Assembly: GCA_963971405.1 (NCBI GenBank) | Contig: OZ020492.1 | Span: 16,207,704-16,271,703, forward strand | Direction of reading: 5' to 3' | Length of the DNA stretch: 64,000 nucleotides | DNA from: Psococerastis gibbosa | Lineage: Eukaryota; Arthropoda; Insecta; Psocodea; Psocidae | In this document: positions 18,551 to 30,399 of the stretch, one piece after another | Layout of the letters: each line of letters starts with the position of its first letter | Numbering within the stretch: the first letter of the stretch is position 1 | The notes under the pieces: generated by a model | The model's database searches: none | What the model was told of the DNA's origin: nothing | Seen by the model: only the letters and a program-made list of their open reading frames with translations | Translations under genes and position numbers: made by a program

Positions 18551-21500
18551 CTGGGAAACAAAAATTTATAATGGTACAGATGTAAAATCTTCTTCAAGCA
18601 TATGGCTATACAACCTAGAAGCAAGGACGGATACAGGCGAGGGGTAGGGGGGGTAGCTGCCCCCCCCCCAAATTTGGTAAATCTATTGTAAATGGATCTG
18701 ATTTCATCTATCCTACATATGTTTTTCCTATTTTGACCCACAACTACCCCCCAAAAAAATGGGCTGGATCCGCCCCTGCCTAGAATGCCGTTCATTTCAA
18801 ATATTTTTTTAAATGTTTTAATGGGGGGGGGGGGGTATAGTAACCATCTCCATCATCCGAGCTGCGAATTATTATCATTAAATGAGGACTTTATTTAAGG
18901 ACTTTTTTTGTTCTATTACTAAGCCAACCTAGCGGAGTTAGGGCTATAAAGCCCTCTCTTACACTCAACTAGGAAAGCCCGGGACCGCCTGCTTTACATT
19001 TTACATGCCCTCCGAAGCATGGCCAGAAAATGTAGGAATTGTAGGACTCGAACCAACAACCTTTCGGGTGATAGTCAGAGTCTGTACCACTACTCTACAT
19101 GTCCTGTTATGTATTATTAATTATGTATTTTAATACTGTCCTACATTTTAATTCAACATTCAAACCCGAATAAGTGTAGATCGTGGCAGGCCCGTACCCA
19201 AGGGGCCCCCCCCAAAAAAAAAAAAAAAAAAAATTGGTTGGATGGTCATTGTATTGACAGCCTCACAGGTGAGTTACTACGGATGTATCATCAAAAAGAT
19301 TTCGTATTGGCCCCTCCCAAAAAAAAAAAAAAAAACTGGGTACGGGCCTGGATCGTGGGTTCAAATCCCGTCGAGTCCAGTTTTTTCGGAATACTCTAAT
19401 TTCGGTGACAAAGTTGCCCGCATACTTGTTAAGAATAAATGGATCCCTGCATTTTTCGTTTTCGTATTTGCCCGAAGTCATATTTTCCATTAAATTTCAA
19501 TCGTAGAGTCGTTAATGAGATGCTGTAAACTAGAAGAAATGCTCCTCTTCATTTTGAAACAAAGTATGTGGCCGCGACTAACACCTATTATTTTGGAACG
19601 TCTTCGACCTGACAAGCACAATGAACGCTATTTTTGTTTTACAAAAAAATAAATAAATTATAACTTTTAAATATTACTAAGCTGTTAACAATATTTAAGG
19701 CGCATAAAGTTCTCTAAAAGTCTTCTACAAATCTATTGCAAGCGTTTCTTTCTATCACCAATGGTTTGAGTTCTCTTTGAGTCCAAAAATGGCTATATCC
19801 AGATGCGTCCTTCAAATGGCTTGTTGTGAACGATGTTTGTCTACATTTGTATATTAATTTAATGTATAATATTATTATATTACAATTTAATACTAATTCA
19901 CTGAGGTCTATTTCTGTCATATGTAAAATGCGCCAAAAATACGTCTGCGAAAAACACGTCCAACCTGCTGCCATAGTGAGATTCGCAGAGGCAAAAGATC
20001 TCGACTAGTACGACTGGAGGACCTATTGTGGCCTGGGTTCCGATTCCAAGATCATTCACACATACATACCTCATTTTCAACAACCTTCCGCATTTGTATA
20101 ACTCCTTTAGTACTCTTCTGTTTCTTATACATATTTGCGTTCAGCATTTGCTGGTGCATGAAGTTTGAAAACTTTTTGTCTGTTGTCTCCACATCTTCAC
20201 TCAGAGTCTGGTCCAGCGTCTGTCCGTAACTTTCATTAAGAACTCTATGAAATTGCACTGGCCCATCACAGCACGCTACGTCTAAGACAGCTTTGACGTT
20301 CTCATCGTTGATCTGAAAAAAAGTGCGCGCAGAATAATAACTGCGCCGCCAAACCTATTTAAAGTTTGGCAAAGGATCCTATTGACAGTTCTCCATAGGA
20401 GATATAGGACATTCTAGCGAATCCATGACTTCGTGGAACTTGAGGAACATCTTAGGGGAGATTTGCCGGCCGCCATACCAAGTTGAATCCAGCGGACCAG
20501 AGCAGGTTCAAAGCTGCAGATAAATTGGTCGTGTGCACAGTGCCGGTAGGGAAACATGGTAGGACTTGTCCTGGTCACCTCCGAACTAATCGTGTGACTT
20601 TACTGTGTTTCCCAAGTGGTTCGGAATCCACTATAATCAGGAGGTCCACTGGAGTCCTATGGGCCCACACCGTGGCCTGGGACTGTGTCAAACCATACTA
20701 CTAGGGGAGATTAAGAACGCAATGATCCTCAGTAAAATAATTATTAATATTAATATCTTACTTTGGGTCATTGCGTTCTTACTCACCCCTAAGATATTCG
20801 AGCGTGGCAAAAATATTTGTTGAATCCTGACTTTCTTATGTACATTCGTACTTCATTTTTCAATGACTGGTTATATGAGACGTGGCGAGTGCCCCAGAAA
20901 TTAAAAAAATTGTAATTTTGATAGGTTCTCTTGCACACTACGCCTATGCTCGCAAATTTGCAAGCAAGAGGTTTGACTTAGCATTTTATAAGGCTCAGAG
21001 AACAAAGACTGCATGTGGCCGAGATACGGCTTCACACTAGGTGATAGATGCCGGAACGATGAAATCTTCTTCTTGGGTTGCAATCTAAGGATTGGTTTGC
21101 AGCCAGCGAATGTTTTATTTTTCTCCCCCACTCTTATCTGACGAAATAAGAGATGAAATAAAGACAGCTAGCATAGTCCATAAAGCCGACTGTCTTGGTG
21201 GGACCCACGTCGAAAGAAGGAAGACAAATGACCTGATAAAGCGGGTAATACCTATCGAAGCTGAGGGAACTAGAAGATGAGGTCGGCCCAGGCTAACAGT
21301 AGAAGCGAAAGTCCGCCAAGAACTTAGGATTGTAGGAGCAACTGCAGCTGAATAACAGAATCGCAGGGAGTGGAAGGGAACCTGTCAGTGGCGTAGCCAA
21401 GGGGGGATCAGCGGGGTCCGGACCCCCCCCCCCCCCCCAAATTTTTTTTTTAGCGAAATAGCAAATGTTTCAGGTCCCCCTTTCTCCAGTTTTGTTAAGA

Positions 21501-24500
21501 AAGTTATCGTCTGCCGACAAACCATTTCAGGCCTATCTTTTAAAAAACAATCCCCCGGGGGGGGGGGGGGGGAGCGCCAAATGAAACACCACACCATTCG
21601 AAAACCTATCGTAAGCGGGCAAACTTTATGAAAACTTACCCCAAAAAAAACGCCACTGGAACCTGCCGTATCGTTGACCTCACCTAGGGATGCAAGCGAG
21701 AAGGAAGTAAAAGCACACCAATGCTTTAGTTCCAACCAATGCCACTTTATTTGTGCAATGGATATAGCTAAATTGGAACGGAATTGGAAACAGTCTTGAA
21801 TGAGTGTAACATTGCCCATGTCTGTCCCCAAGGCCGTGCCCAAGTTTTTGTTGGGGGGGGGGGGGGGGGTGCCCAAACATGTTTATGTATTTTATTAATG
21901 AAAGTCCATTCTATTCATGGGATGGAGGGTTGGACCCTCACACAGCGGCTTGAAAACAAAATCGACGCCTTTGAAATGTGGGTGTATCGCCGACTGCTTA
22001 AAATATCCTGGCGAGATCACATACGAAACGAGGAAATACTCAATAGAGTGGGGACCCAGCGAACTTTATTAATCTCCGTAAAGAAGAGGAAGCTGCAGTA
22101 CTTTGGACACGTGATGCGGAATGAGAAATATCACCTTCTCCAACTCATCATACAAGGGCGCATTGAGGGGAGAAGAACCGCAGGTAGAAGACGGACGTCC
22201 TGGCTGGCCAACCTTAGGGGTTGGTTCGGGAGGAGAACGACAGGCCTCTTCCGCGCAGCCGTGTCTAAGGTGCAAATCGCTCAAATGATCGCCAATCTTC
22301 AACGTTGAAGGGGCACGAGAAGAAGAAGAAGAAGATGTAAATTCTTAGTACGATATACCTATGTATACTCATAAAATTCACGACCGGTTTCGGCTCACGG
22401 CTCACGCCAACATTACGTGTTAGGAAATAAACAAAACACAAGAGTATGCTAGGTAAAATATAAGCTCGTTGTCAAGATACAGTGCATACAAAACACTAAT
22501 AACACAAATTTGGGCGCATCTCCTCATGTTTCCCCCCCCCCCCCCCAAAGTCGAACCCCTTGCTCTATTACAACAAATATAGCATGGCCTGAAAGAGGAC
22601 AAATAGACGAAGACATATGTATAATTTAAATTGAGATAAACTTTCTACATCTGCCCAAAAAGTTGCTTTCAACCCGCATTACGAATGCGCATTACGCGTC
22701 GTGTAACGCATCGTGGTAACGCATCGTGTTTGTTACGCATAGTGGTAACACTTTTTCGTACACGCACCTAGTATTCCAGCCAGCGCTCATCGATTTATTA
22801 GACGTTGTCACGTCAAAAGGCTATGTCGTATGGTAGTTTTTTATTTTGTTTTATTTACAAAATGTTAATCATATATAAACAATATAATGAATGTATCCGA
22901 TTGACCTCTTCCGTCACCTGATTCAGTCACCTAATGGTACTTGTCGCGAGTTACGACACGTCTCCGATCGCTTGGCGTGTGGACACTCGCACAAATACAA
23001 GCACTCTCCCATCATGCCACCGGAGCCAATCTTGTACTTGACGATGGCGTGAGCCGAAACCGGTCGTGGATTATGGGTATAACGTAAAACTGTACTAAGA
23101 ATTTCAATTTGAGTGGTATAAAACAGTAAATAAAAATCCACCAAGGAATATTGTAACGACTGAATGCTGAAAGGTTTTCAGCGGTCTGATGAAACTGTTT
23201 CTCCCTGAAACACCTTAAAGCACCAGAATCAAATGTCTTCAAATAATTACTGTAATGTTTATATAAGAAGGTGTATCAAAACGCATAAGAGGACAAACAT
23301 TAAGCATGTGTTTAATTCCCATCATTCCAAAACTGTGACCAATCTATTTTACTGTCGGCCCCAGGCGCGGATCTACGGGGGGGGGGGGCTATGGGGGCTA
23401 TAGCCCCCTTTAGGTTCCTTAAAATGCGTAAAACCCCACTATTTCAGTCCTATTTTTCGCAAATTTTCTCCCGGGGGAGACCCCCGGACCCCCCCTTGTG
23501 CTCAATTGTATTACTTCCATATAATATAGAAACCCTATTGATCTGAAATTGCGTAAAACCCCAATATTTTTGCCCTATTTTTCGAAAACTTTCACTGAGC
23601 CCCCTCCTTGGTCTCATTCTAGATCCGCGCCTGGACTAGGCCCTATACCGGCTATACCTAATCAAAATGAATGTAGAGAATCCTATTTCCTTCCAAGGTG
23701 TGCAGTGCCGCTGACTAGTAAGTGACTCAACGGCTCAAGCACCCACCCCCTCCCCCCCAACTTTCAAAGGAAGGGGGCAGAGCACCCCTTGGAATAATTT
23801 ACCGACAAATTGAAATTATAACGCAGGTGCAGCCTAACTCTAGTATATCGTAATAATGCAGACTACAATTTAACCCTATATACAATTTAAGTACAAAGGC
23901 TTTCACGGCCGGAGTTACGTGATGAATCAGTAGGCCGTGGTCGTTCTGAAAGTGTACTACCAAACGTTTCGTCAACATCTGCGGCCGACAAATTCAGTGG
24001 AACTGCATATACACTTCTAAGATTGTATCTCAGCAGCAACTGATGTCAATCGCTGAGACTGAGCTGTTCTCTCATTCTCCCATTGTATATAATGCCAGTG
24101 GAAAACATTTCGGAGGAGGGGGGGAGGGTTGAACCTCCATGTACTTGGATATTCAGGGAAGCCTTTTTTGGGTTTTGTGGAATTGAAAACCAAGCACTCC
24201 GTAATATTTGTTAAGTCGGCTCTAATGAACCTCATCCGTGTCTCTAGCGCTGGGAATAATACCGGACAACAGTGGCAGTGCCGGATTAGCCCATGGGCAC
24301 TTGGGGCACAGGCCCCCGCCCCCCCTCAGAAATGCCTAAAATTCCGCCCCCCCCCCCCCGAATGAGATATTTTTACATTAAAATATAAAAAAAAATAGAA
24401 ATTAAAATTAGAAATTAAAAGTAAAAATTAAAAGTAAAACCCCACTATTTCTGCCCTATTTTTCAAACATTTTCTCCCGGGGGAGACCCCCGGGCCCCCT

Positions 24501-27500
24501 TTGCCTATAATTATATTGATTCATTCTAATATATAAGCCTTATTTCTCTCAAAATGCGTTAAACTTCACCATTTTAGCCCTATTTTTCAAAAACAATTTC
24601 GCGGGGGAGACCCCCGGGCCCCCCTTGTCCATAATTATATTGATTTTTTGTAATTTATAAGCTTTCTTGCTCTAAAAATGTGCAAACCCCCAATATTTCA
24701 GCCCTCTGTCTCCTGAGCAACTTTTATGAAAATGGATGGAGAGGCGCCAAATTATACACCTTCGAAAACCTGTCGTTACGCCACTGACAAGTGCCTCCCA
24801 CTTTTATGAGGTCTGGAACCGCCTCTGTCTGCACCCCCATATCTTGTGCTCCCGGCCCCCCAGGGGTTAATCCGGCACTGAACAGTGGTTTCCAAACTGT
24901 GCTGCGTGGTGAAAAAGAAATCCAAAAAACGTACCTTCTTCCCTTTCTTGCTGGGCCTGACTGATGTACTGACGGTCAAGTCATCTGATGTTACACTTGC
25001 ACTGGAATAGACTGGAGCCGGGCTAGGTATCGGAGGTACTCTGCTGGGACCTGCTACGGGTTCTGCAGGAGTTTTGGGTCTTTCCGCTGGAACTGTGGGC
25101 TGAAAGGGTCCGTTAGGTGTAGGCTGGAGCAGAAGAGGAGGTGGCGCTGTACTAGCAGGGTGCCAAAATGGTTGAGAGAAGTCATATACCTGAAATTAGT
25201 GAGTTACTTTGCATAAAAGTCTAGGCCTAAAGTGCCTACTAAAATAAACATCCTTCCTTCTTCCCTTTTTTGCCTGGTATCCCAGGACACAATTTCACAA
25301 TAAAACGTTTTCGTCCGAATCCCAATGCATTCGCTTTTGCGGGGCACAGGACTCAACACTGCTGCCTCAAGTTATAACCGTTAACATTGCCCAAGAAATG
25401 TACCGTAAAATATGTAAATATCATATTAATAGATAAAAAAGAGCAATTTTTGTAGCAGCGGAGGGTTTCAATAATTGAAATGAATACTGTCAAGACATGT
25501 AGAGACAGACTCTGACTTTCACCCGAATGGTTGTTGGTTTGAGTCCCACACTTGCTTCATTTTCTGGCCATGCTTCGGAGGGTATGTAAAGCAAGCGGTC
25601 CCGGGCTTTCCTAGTTGAGTGTAAGAGACGGCTTATAGCTCTAACTCCGCTTGGTTGGCTTAGTAATAGAACAGAAAAAGTCAATATTGTCATGTATATA
25701 GTTGACGTCATACTTGCACGTGACTGTCATGACATGACACACACACATTGTGAGGACTGGTACCCCATAGTAATCAAGAGATCGGTGAGCACTCATTCCT
25801 TCACAAGTACATATTATTAATAAATACATTTACAATACATATACGAAAGTGGCGCAGTCAGTAGAACTTATTTATCTACTTACTGTCGAGTCGATCTAGG
25901 CTATGGTATAGCAAATAAATTTTAAATTGTTTGCTGAAAAGCAATAGTTCAATAAATTAAATTATATACTATATTTTCAATTTTGAAATCGAAGGACGAT
26001 AAGTCACATAATTTAAGTGGAAAAATCAAATATCTCTTGAAATATCAATCCCAGAACTGTCAAAAATATCAGGACAACCAAAAAATATTTTTCGGAGCTT
26101 TTCATACATGATATGTACCTCTTTCTAGTACAGATTGGCCACAATTCTTGAATTCTATTTGTACAGAGAAAGGAGTTCAAGAATTGGGGCCAATTGGTGT
26201 TAGTAAAGGCCACATGTCATCTATCGATAATTAGAGCAGCATTTCTGCTAATTTAATGGAAATTTTAACTGCTCTTGACTCGTATCTGTATACTTGGTTA
26301 AGTCATGCTTTCGCCCTTTTCATTGCGTCAGTGGAAAGCTTGTCTCAGCTTGTCCATTATCGCTTGTAGCTGGTGTACAGGTAGGTTGACATCGAGAACG
26401 TATACAAGTTTGCCAATGGCCAAAAATTCATACGGAGACAATACAAATAATGTCCCAAATCCATGGGATCGTTGGCATTGGACAAGGGACCTGTGGGCCA
26501 CTATAAGCAGGGGCGGATTTTACCTCCAATTTAGGGGGGGGGGGGGTCAGCGGCCGATTCAGTGTCCATGAGAGAGTTTCTTCAGTGACTTCGTGGAAGT
26601 GAAACATTATTAATAACTTTATATATAAAAAACAAATTTGCACAACATAAATTTTTAATGACAGCTGTTATTAAAAATCTATTTTGTGGAATTAAGGCCG
26701 ATTCAGTGGATTATAACATTAAAAAACATCATTATTTTTAATTCCCACTGTAAACCCATATTATCTAGTGTAAGTTTATTAAATGTTTTTTGAGGGGGGG
26801 GGGGTCCAGGCCCCCTGACTATAAGTAGGCCTGGGTCCATCAAAAGTCATAAAAAAATAAATATAACTGCTCTACGATCAATATTTCCTATGAAAATTGC
26901 ATACGCACAAATACTAATAGTGGTGGTATTTCAATTTACTATTATAAGACCTGTCTTTCAATTAAACCTTTATAAAAAAACCAACCTACAGAATCAACAA
27001 CTCTTGCGGAGGCTTCATGTCTTCATGCCTTTTGCATTTTCCTATTCTTGATTTGATTTTTTTTTTGGTTTGCTTGGTTACAAGAATTCTTTGTTCTTGT
27101 CTGAATTGCCCCTAAAAAACCATCCCAAGCCAGCTCGCTTGCGAACTGACTCGCAACAGTTCCTAGATTTTGTTCTGTTCACTCATAACTGAAGCGCCAT
27201 GAGGCCAAAAGGGTGCAAGTGATAAAAATTAACATTCGATATAATTGAGGCTAAAGCTTGTAATTCCATTAAAAACTTACAGATATACCACTTTTTTTGT
27301 GATTTCTGGCATTTTCAAAATGGCAGATCCTGATGTTCCGGTTGGTTTCTAGGATAAAGAGCAGCTAGAGTAACAGCATTCATGGTGCACTTCACTCCAA
27401 AACTAAAAAAATGTCACTTGCACCCCTTGGCTTCTAAGCGGTTAAAGTTATTGTCTTTTTATCGATTTTTCCACTATTCCAAAGATATATAATAATATGT

Positions 27501-28034
27501 GTATATTGAAAACAATTTTACATTACACAGATCAGCAGTAGCCACAACAGCTACATAGCTGAAAGAGAATCAACGTACATTATCACTCAAAAATTAAAAA
27601 TTTCTTTACTACACACTTACCTTTCTGCTGGGTATAGGCTTCACTATGTTTGGACTATTCTGGAACGTATATGCAGCGGACTGCTGCTGTAGAAGAAATT
27701 CTCTACATAGCTCCAAAGCTCTGGGCATATGAAGAAGGTGTGTCGCTAGAAGAATTGAGTATATATTTTCCTGGTTTAGATCCAAAAATCCCGAGTACAT
27801 GAACGCTAATAGGGGGGCAAAAGTGTCCGGCATTATGGTCGGAACTGCTACCGTACTGGTCGCTTCATGGAGCAGTGACTTCAAGTACCCACTATGTGCT
27901 GACAGGACATGTCGGTGCGCCAAAAACTGCTGATTTTCGGTTCCCACGGCCACTACAACGTCGGGTGGAGACCCCAGAGTCGCAGCGGCTACAGCGTCTC
28001 TCATAAGCCAAGCACGGTACAATGAATACATCAT
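18251..28034 (-). CDS. BTB/C2H2 zinc-finger transcription factor, four exons
   Basis: Exons 28034-27621, 25189-24935, 20312-20070 and 18550-18251 join in phase 0 throughout to about 403 residues. Order: BTB/POZ domain (residues about 15-130), Pro-rich linker, mixed acidic/basic linker ending in KVVENE, and two C2H2 fingers in the terminal exon. BTB domains dimerise and recruit corepressors; the fingers should bind DNA in the nucleus. The architecture (one BTB exon, phase-0 linkers, terminal zinc-finger exon) resembles insect BTB-ZF genes such as lola, where terminal exons are swapped, but I see no alternative terminal exon here. Initiation at Met 28034 is chosen because a splice acceptor lies at 28111 and the frame stays open to it, so a further 5' exon could extend the N-terminus. 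Confidence 0.8.
18622..18778. mobile_element. hAT-type MITE in BTB-ZF intron 3
   Basis: 157 bp, ends CAAGGACGGATACAGGC and GGCTGGATCCGCCCCTG, flanked by CCTAGAAG / CCTAGAAT (7 of 8). Confidence 0.75.
18880..19106 (-). mobile_element. tRNA-derived SINE, copy 4
   Basis: Full-length minus-strand copy, from ggacatgtagagtagtgg at 19106 to the tail aaagtccttaaataaagtcctcatt near 18880, with an intact B box at 19045-19055 region. Confidence 0.8.
19176..19396 (+). repeat. tRNA-like repeat split by a MITE
   Basis: 'gtagatcgtgg' (19176-19186) continues after the MITE as gatcgtgggttcaaatccc and ends gtccagttttttc. This is the T-arm end of the palindromic tRNA-like family (compare 37520-37598), with a T6 Pol III-type terminator. 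Confidence 0.6.
19187..19351. mobile_element. hAT-type MITE, CAGGCCCGTACCC family
   Basis: 165 bp, ends CAGGCCCGTACCCA and TGGGTACGGGCCTG, with perfect 8-bp target duplication GATCGTGG on each side. Interior contains two A-runs. Inserted at the B-box side of the tRNA-like repeat. Confidence 0.85.
20070..20312 (-). CDS. BTB-ZF exon 3 (linker)
   Basis: Acceptor tttttttcag|ATC, donor GAG|GTATGTATG; 81 codons, phase 0 to 0. Begins INDENVKAVLDVACCDGPVQ and ends in a Lys-rich stretch (MYKKQKSTKGVIQMRKVVEN). No known domain; probably a disordered linker with a possible nuclear-localisation patch. Confidence 0.75.
20500..20700 (+). repeat. interspersed repeat, unknown class
   Basis: 'tgtcctggtcacctccgaac', 'gtgtgactttactgtg' and 'cctatgggcccacaccgtgg' recur in reverse at 46395-46515 and 44845-44885. 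Short open frames across it are not conserved. Confidence 0.55.
21120..21385 (+). pseudogene. LINE C-terminal fragment
   Basis: Plus-strand translation: TASIVHKADCLGGTHVERRK, then after a stop GRPRLTVEAKVRQELRIVGA and NRREWK. Same 'GRP...DL..LG....A..R.EW' signature as the other LINE tails. A hAT MITE is inserted just downstream. Confidence 0.55.
21386..21658. mobile_element. hAT-type MITE, CAGTGGCGTAGCC family
   Basis: 273 bp, ends CAGTGGCGTAGCC and CGCCACTG, flanked by GAACCTGT / GAACCTGC (7 of 8). Contains C17 (21421) and G16 (21557) runs. Confidence 0.8.
21898..22336 (+). pseudogene. LINE C-terminal fragment with (GAA)n tail
   Basis: WTLTQRLENKIDAFEMWVYR, LLKISWRDHIRNEEILNRV, KRKLQYFGHVMRNEKYHLL and GRIEGRRTAGRRRTSW, ending MIANLQR with stop at 22308, then agaagaagaagaagaag as the 3' tail. 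One open frame of about 130 residues, so it is younger than the other fragments. RTE/Jockey-group tail; 5'-truncated with no reverse transcriptase. It lies in BTB-ZF intron 2. Confidence 0.8.
22339..23104. mobile_element. 766-bp foldback element
   Basis: Ends AAATTCTTAGTA and TACTAAGAATTT; the arms continue with gaccggtttcggctcac at 22382 against gtgagccgaaaccggtc at 23049. The interior has a C14 run (22532) and direct 'aacgcatcgtg' repeats near 22700. Confidence 0.7.
23362..23633. mobile_element. MITE, GCGCGGATCTA family
   Basis: Ends CAGGCGCGGATCTA and TAGATCCGCGCCTG; interior nearly identical to 32299-32523 (ccccactatttcag, cccgggggagaccccc). Flanks are only partly alike, so the target duplication has decayed. 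Confidence 0.7.
24276..24880. mobile_element. hAT-type non-autonomous element, 605 bp
   Basis: Ends CAGTGCCGGATTAGCCC and TTAATCCGGCACTG with perfect 8-bp target duplication AACAGTGG (24268-24275, 24881-24888). Internal 'cccgggggagacccccgg' blocks are repeated. Inserted 54 bp downstream of the donor of BTB-ZF exon 2. Confidence 0.85.
24935..25189 (-). CDS. BTB-ZF exon 2 (Pro-rich linker)
   Basis: Acceptor actaatttcag|GTA, donor AAG|GTACGTTT; 85 codons, phase 0 to 0. Pro/Ser/Thr-rich (TAPPPLLLQPTPNGPFQP, AGPSRVPPIPSPAPVYS) ending in a basic patch SVRPSKKGKK, a likely nuclear-localisation signal. Confidence 0.78.
25494..25682 (+). mobile_element. tRNA-derived SINE, copy 5
   Basis: Plus-strand copy in BTB-ZF intron 1: B box ggtttgagtcc (one change), body 'ggtcccgggctttcctagttg', tail 'ttagtaatagaacag'. 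Confidence 0.75.
26690..27600. other. BTB-ZF intron 1, unresolved
   Basis: AT-rich sequence; a G10 run at 26797 with 'ccaggccccctgac' marks another MITE-type remnant. No gene seen. Confidence 0.35.
27621..28034 (-). CDS. BTB-ZF exon 1: BTB/POZ domain
   Basis: 138 codons from Met 28034 to donor AAG|GTAAGTGTG (phase 0). BTB signature: PPDVVVAVGTENQQFLAHRH then VLSAHSGYLKSLLHE, PDTFAPLLAFMYSGFLDLNQ and ENIYSILLATHLLHMPRALE; it ends with LCREFLLQQQ. The conserved Asp and H-x-x-V-L-x-x-x-S core is present. The frame is open from the acceptor at 28111, so up to 25 more residues could precede the Met. Confidence 0.9.
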
Positions 28035-28110
28035 TTTGAAGGCAGCACAGTTTTTAACAGCTGTACTTTCAAATATTGTCACTTTTAATAAATTGTTTCT
28101 TGGAAGGTAT

Positions 28111-28795
28111 CTGTGAAATTAATTATAACAATAAATAAATAATAATAAAGAAAGTAGAAGTTTAAATTGGGGAATTAGAAGCAAAAAAATGAACGAGAGC
28201 GTGATTCGAACCGACGTCTTGGCTTCACTGATGCGGTGTGTTGACTTTTAATTTTAATCAAATCATGTTGTTTTTTACGGTAGGCACATGCTCTGAATGG
28301 CTATAATAGGGGTGGCCCTGTGGTGAAGTGGAAAAAAGGTGAAATAGAAACATAGAAATAGAACAACGAAATTAAAGTAAATAAACAATGTTTAATTTAT
28401 TTATTTACTTTTAAATCCTAATTTTTATGAATTTATAATATTTTTTTCTAATTTAACTACTAACTGCAGGGACGCAGCAACAATTGGCGTAAGTAGGTGG
28501 GGTGGGGGCACAGTCACAACCAGGTACATTTTAATTTTAATTTATAAAAAATCACTTTAGCGTAAAATTCGACAATTTTAATGTACCATGTTAGCAATTT
28601 CGGATTTTCTTTTGCCATTACTAATGCTTGCATCTGCACTGCAATCATGAATTTTAATGTCATAAAATTGTTGGGGTACTAAGCCCCCCCCCCCCGTATT
28701 TTGGCAACCAGGAGCACGTTAAACATGGGGTCCTAGCCTAAGACCCCCCCCCCCCTCTACATTGCTCTCTCTCCTCGAAAGTTTTGGTGTTGAAT
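28111..28795. other. upstream flank of the BTB exon
   Basis: Non-coding. 'gtgattcgaaccgacg' at 28201 is a B-box-like tRNA-type remnant. C-runs at 28684 and 28745 belong to MITE-type remnants. Confidence 0.4.
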
Positions 28796-29040
28796 AAAAA
28801 TTCATGCCTCAATACATTACATACCCTGCCATTATTACTGTGTTGTATTATACGGTATTGATCTGCCCGTTCTTGATTATGCAATCGCCCCTTTGATACA
28901 TTCGTGCTTTGGGATAGGGAAAGTCAAGGCAACCGAAATTTAACCCTAGGCCAATTATTTACCTTGAAAATACTCATACTACTAATACCTATGCAAATTG
29001 ATAAATAGAAAAGCATGTACGGGTTGAATCGTACTGTACT
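28796..29040 (+). mobile_element. HINE copy 5, 3' end of the diverged subfamily
   Basis: Forward orientation: 'accctgccattattactgtg', 'ttgggatagggaaagtc', 'taaatagaaaagcatgtacggg'. The 5' part is missing. Same subfamily as 13880. Confidence 0.6.
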
Positions 29041-29957
29041 TTATATAGTACGATACCGTATGTAAATATGTAAAGATTAAGCTCCCAAGAAGAGTATTTT
29101 GGAGGGTTATGTAAAATTTTTGGTGCCTATAATAATCCGCATCGAAGAAACCAAGTTCCTTCAAGAGAAAGAAATCTTGAAAAAAATAAAAATTTGAGAT
29201 ATATAAATTTTCAATTGTTATGCCAAATTTTGGATTCCACCACAGTTGCACCAAATAGCCCGTATTAATTTCCGAATCACAATTACCGCACTTCGTACTA
29301 TCTCAACTTCACTTAACTCAAAACTGAAGTGAACTGTATTATCTACATAGCAGTGAAAATCTGGGGGCGGAGCTAACTAAGCAAAACGTAAATTGCTGAC
29401 TTACCCCTTCATTTTCAAATTTCCCCTTTACCCTTCTTACACTTCCAAAAATTTTCCTTCAAACATTAATGACAATGAATTAAATGGTTGTATCCTCTCC
29501 ATTTACATGGTTCCGATTTATTTCTATTGCATTTTTATCTATACTTGTGTAAGATTTATATTTTAATTAAACTACCTTAGTTAATCTTTTAGTAAACTTT
29601 TGTTCTGGTATTTATAACTAAATTTGGTGTGCGATACATAAACGTATGATAAGGTACGTGTAAATTAACAGCTTTGCCAAGTAAAGGGGTTTTTGTCAAA
29701 TTCCAGCAGGAGAAGTTGATTTTGATCTGACAATGTGCGATATTAAAATTTTTTAGTTCCTTTGTGTTGTTTATACCGTTCCGAACCGGAGTACACGCAT
29801 TATAAAATATTAAATTTTGACCCCGCGGCCGCCTGGTTAATTTATGTTGCTATAACCACTGCTCTATTTAAAAATAACCTACTTTAGTGTGCCAATTCTT
29901 CAGTATTATGAAATGTAATTTTATGTTGTAACGCTATTAGGCCATAAACTTGGTTTT
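29041..29957. other. intergenic, nothing recognised
   Basis: AT-rich, no supportable gene or repeat. Confidence 0.4.
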
Positions 29958-30085
29958 TTCTGCCTTTATTGCTTTCCTATTTATACTGTAGGCATATGTG
30001 ATGATTTTTTATTACGAGATTTCAGTGGATTTACACATTTTGAGGTCCCAGGAACCCAGAAATGTGGTTTTTAAGACTGTTTGGT
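29958..30085 (+). mobile_element. HINE copy 6, 5' end only
   Basis: Starts attgctttcctatttatact and continues through cagtggatttacac and 'gaggtcccaggaacccag', then stops. Confidence 0.65.
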
Positions 30086-30399
30086 AAGACTGTCTGGTCT
30101 GATAAACTTATAGCAAATGATACTGTACACCGAGATCGTCTTAATATAACGATCCTGTCATGTGTTTGAATGCAAAAGTGGTTCGGTATACAATGTTTGA
30201 ATAGAGCATCAGAGATGTGGTCTGAGTTGCAGGAGTGGCTTTCATCCCCCCCCTTTTTAGCTCTGTAGACAGTGATGTGACCATGTGTAGCGACACTGTC
30301 CTGCTTATTTGCCCTTCCCTAAAGCAGTGTCACAGACATCCTCGAGTGTGACACCAGAAGCAGCTCACTGGGATATCCAGCAATTTGTAAATGAGTATT

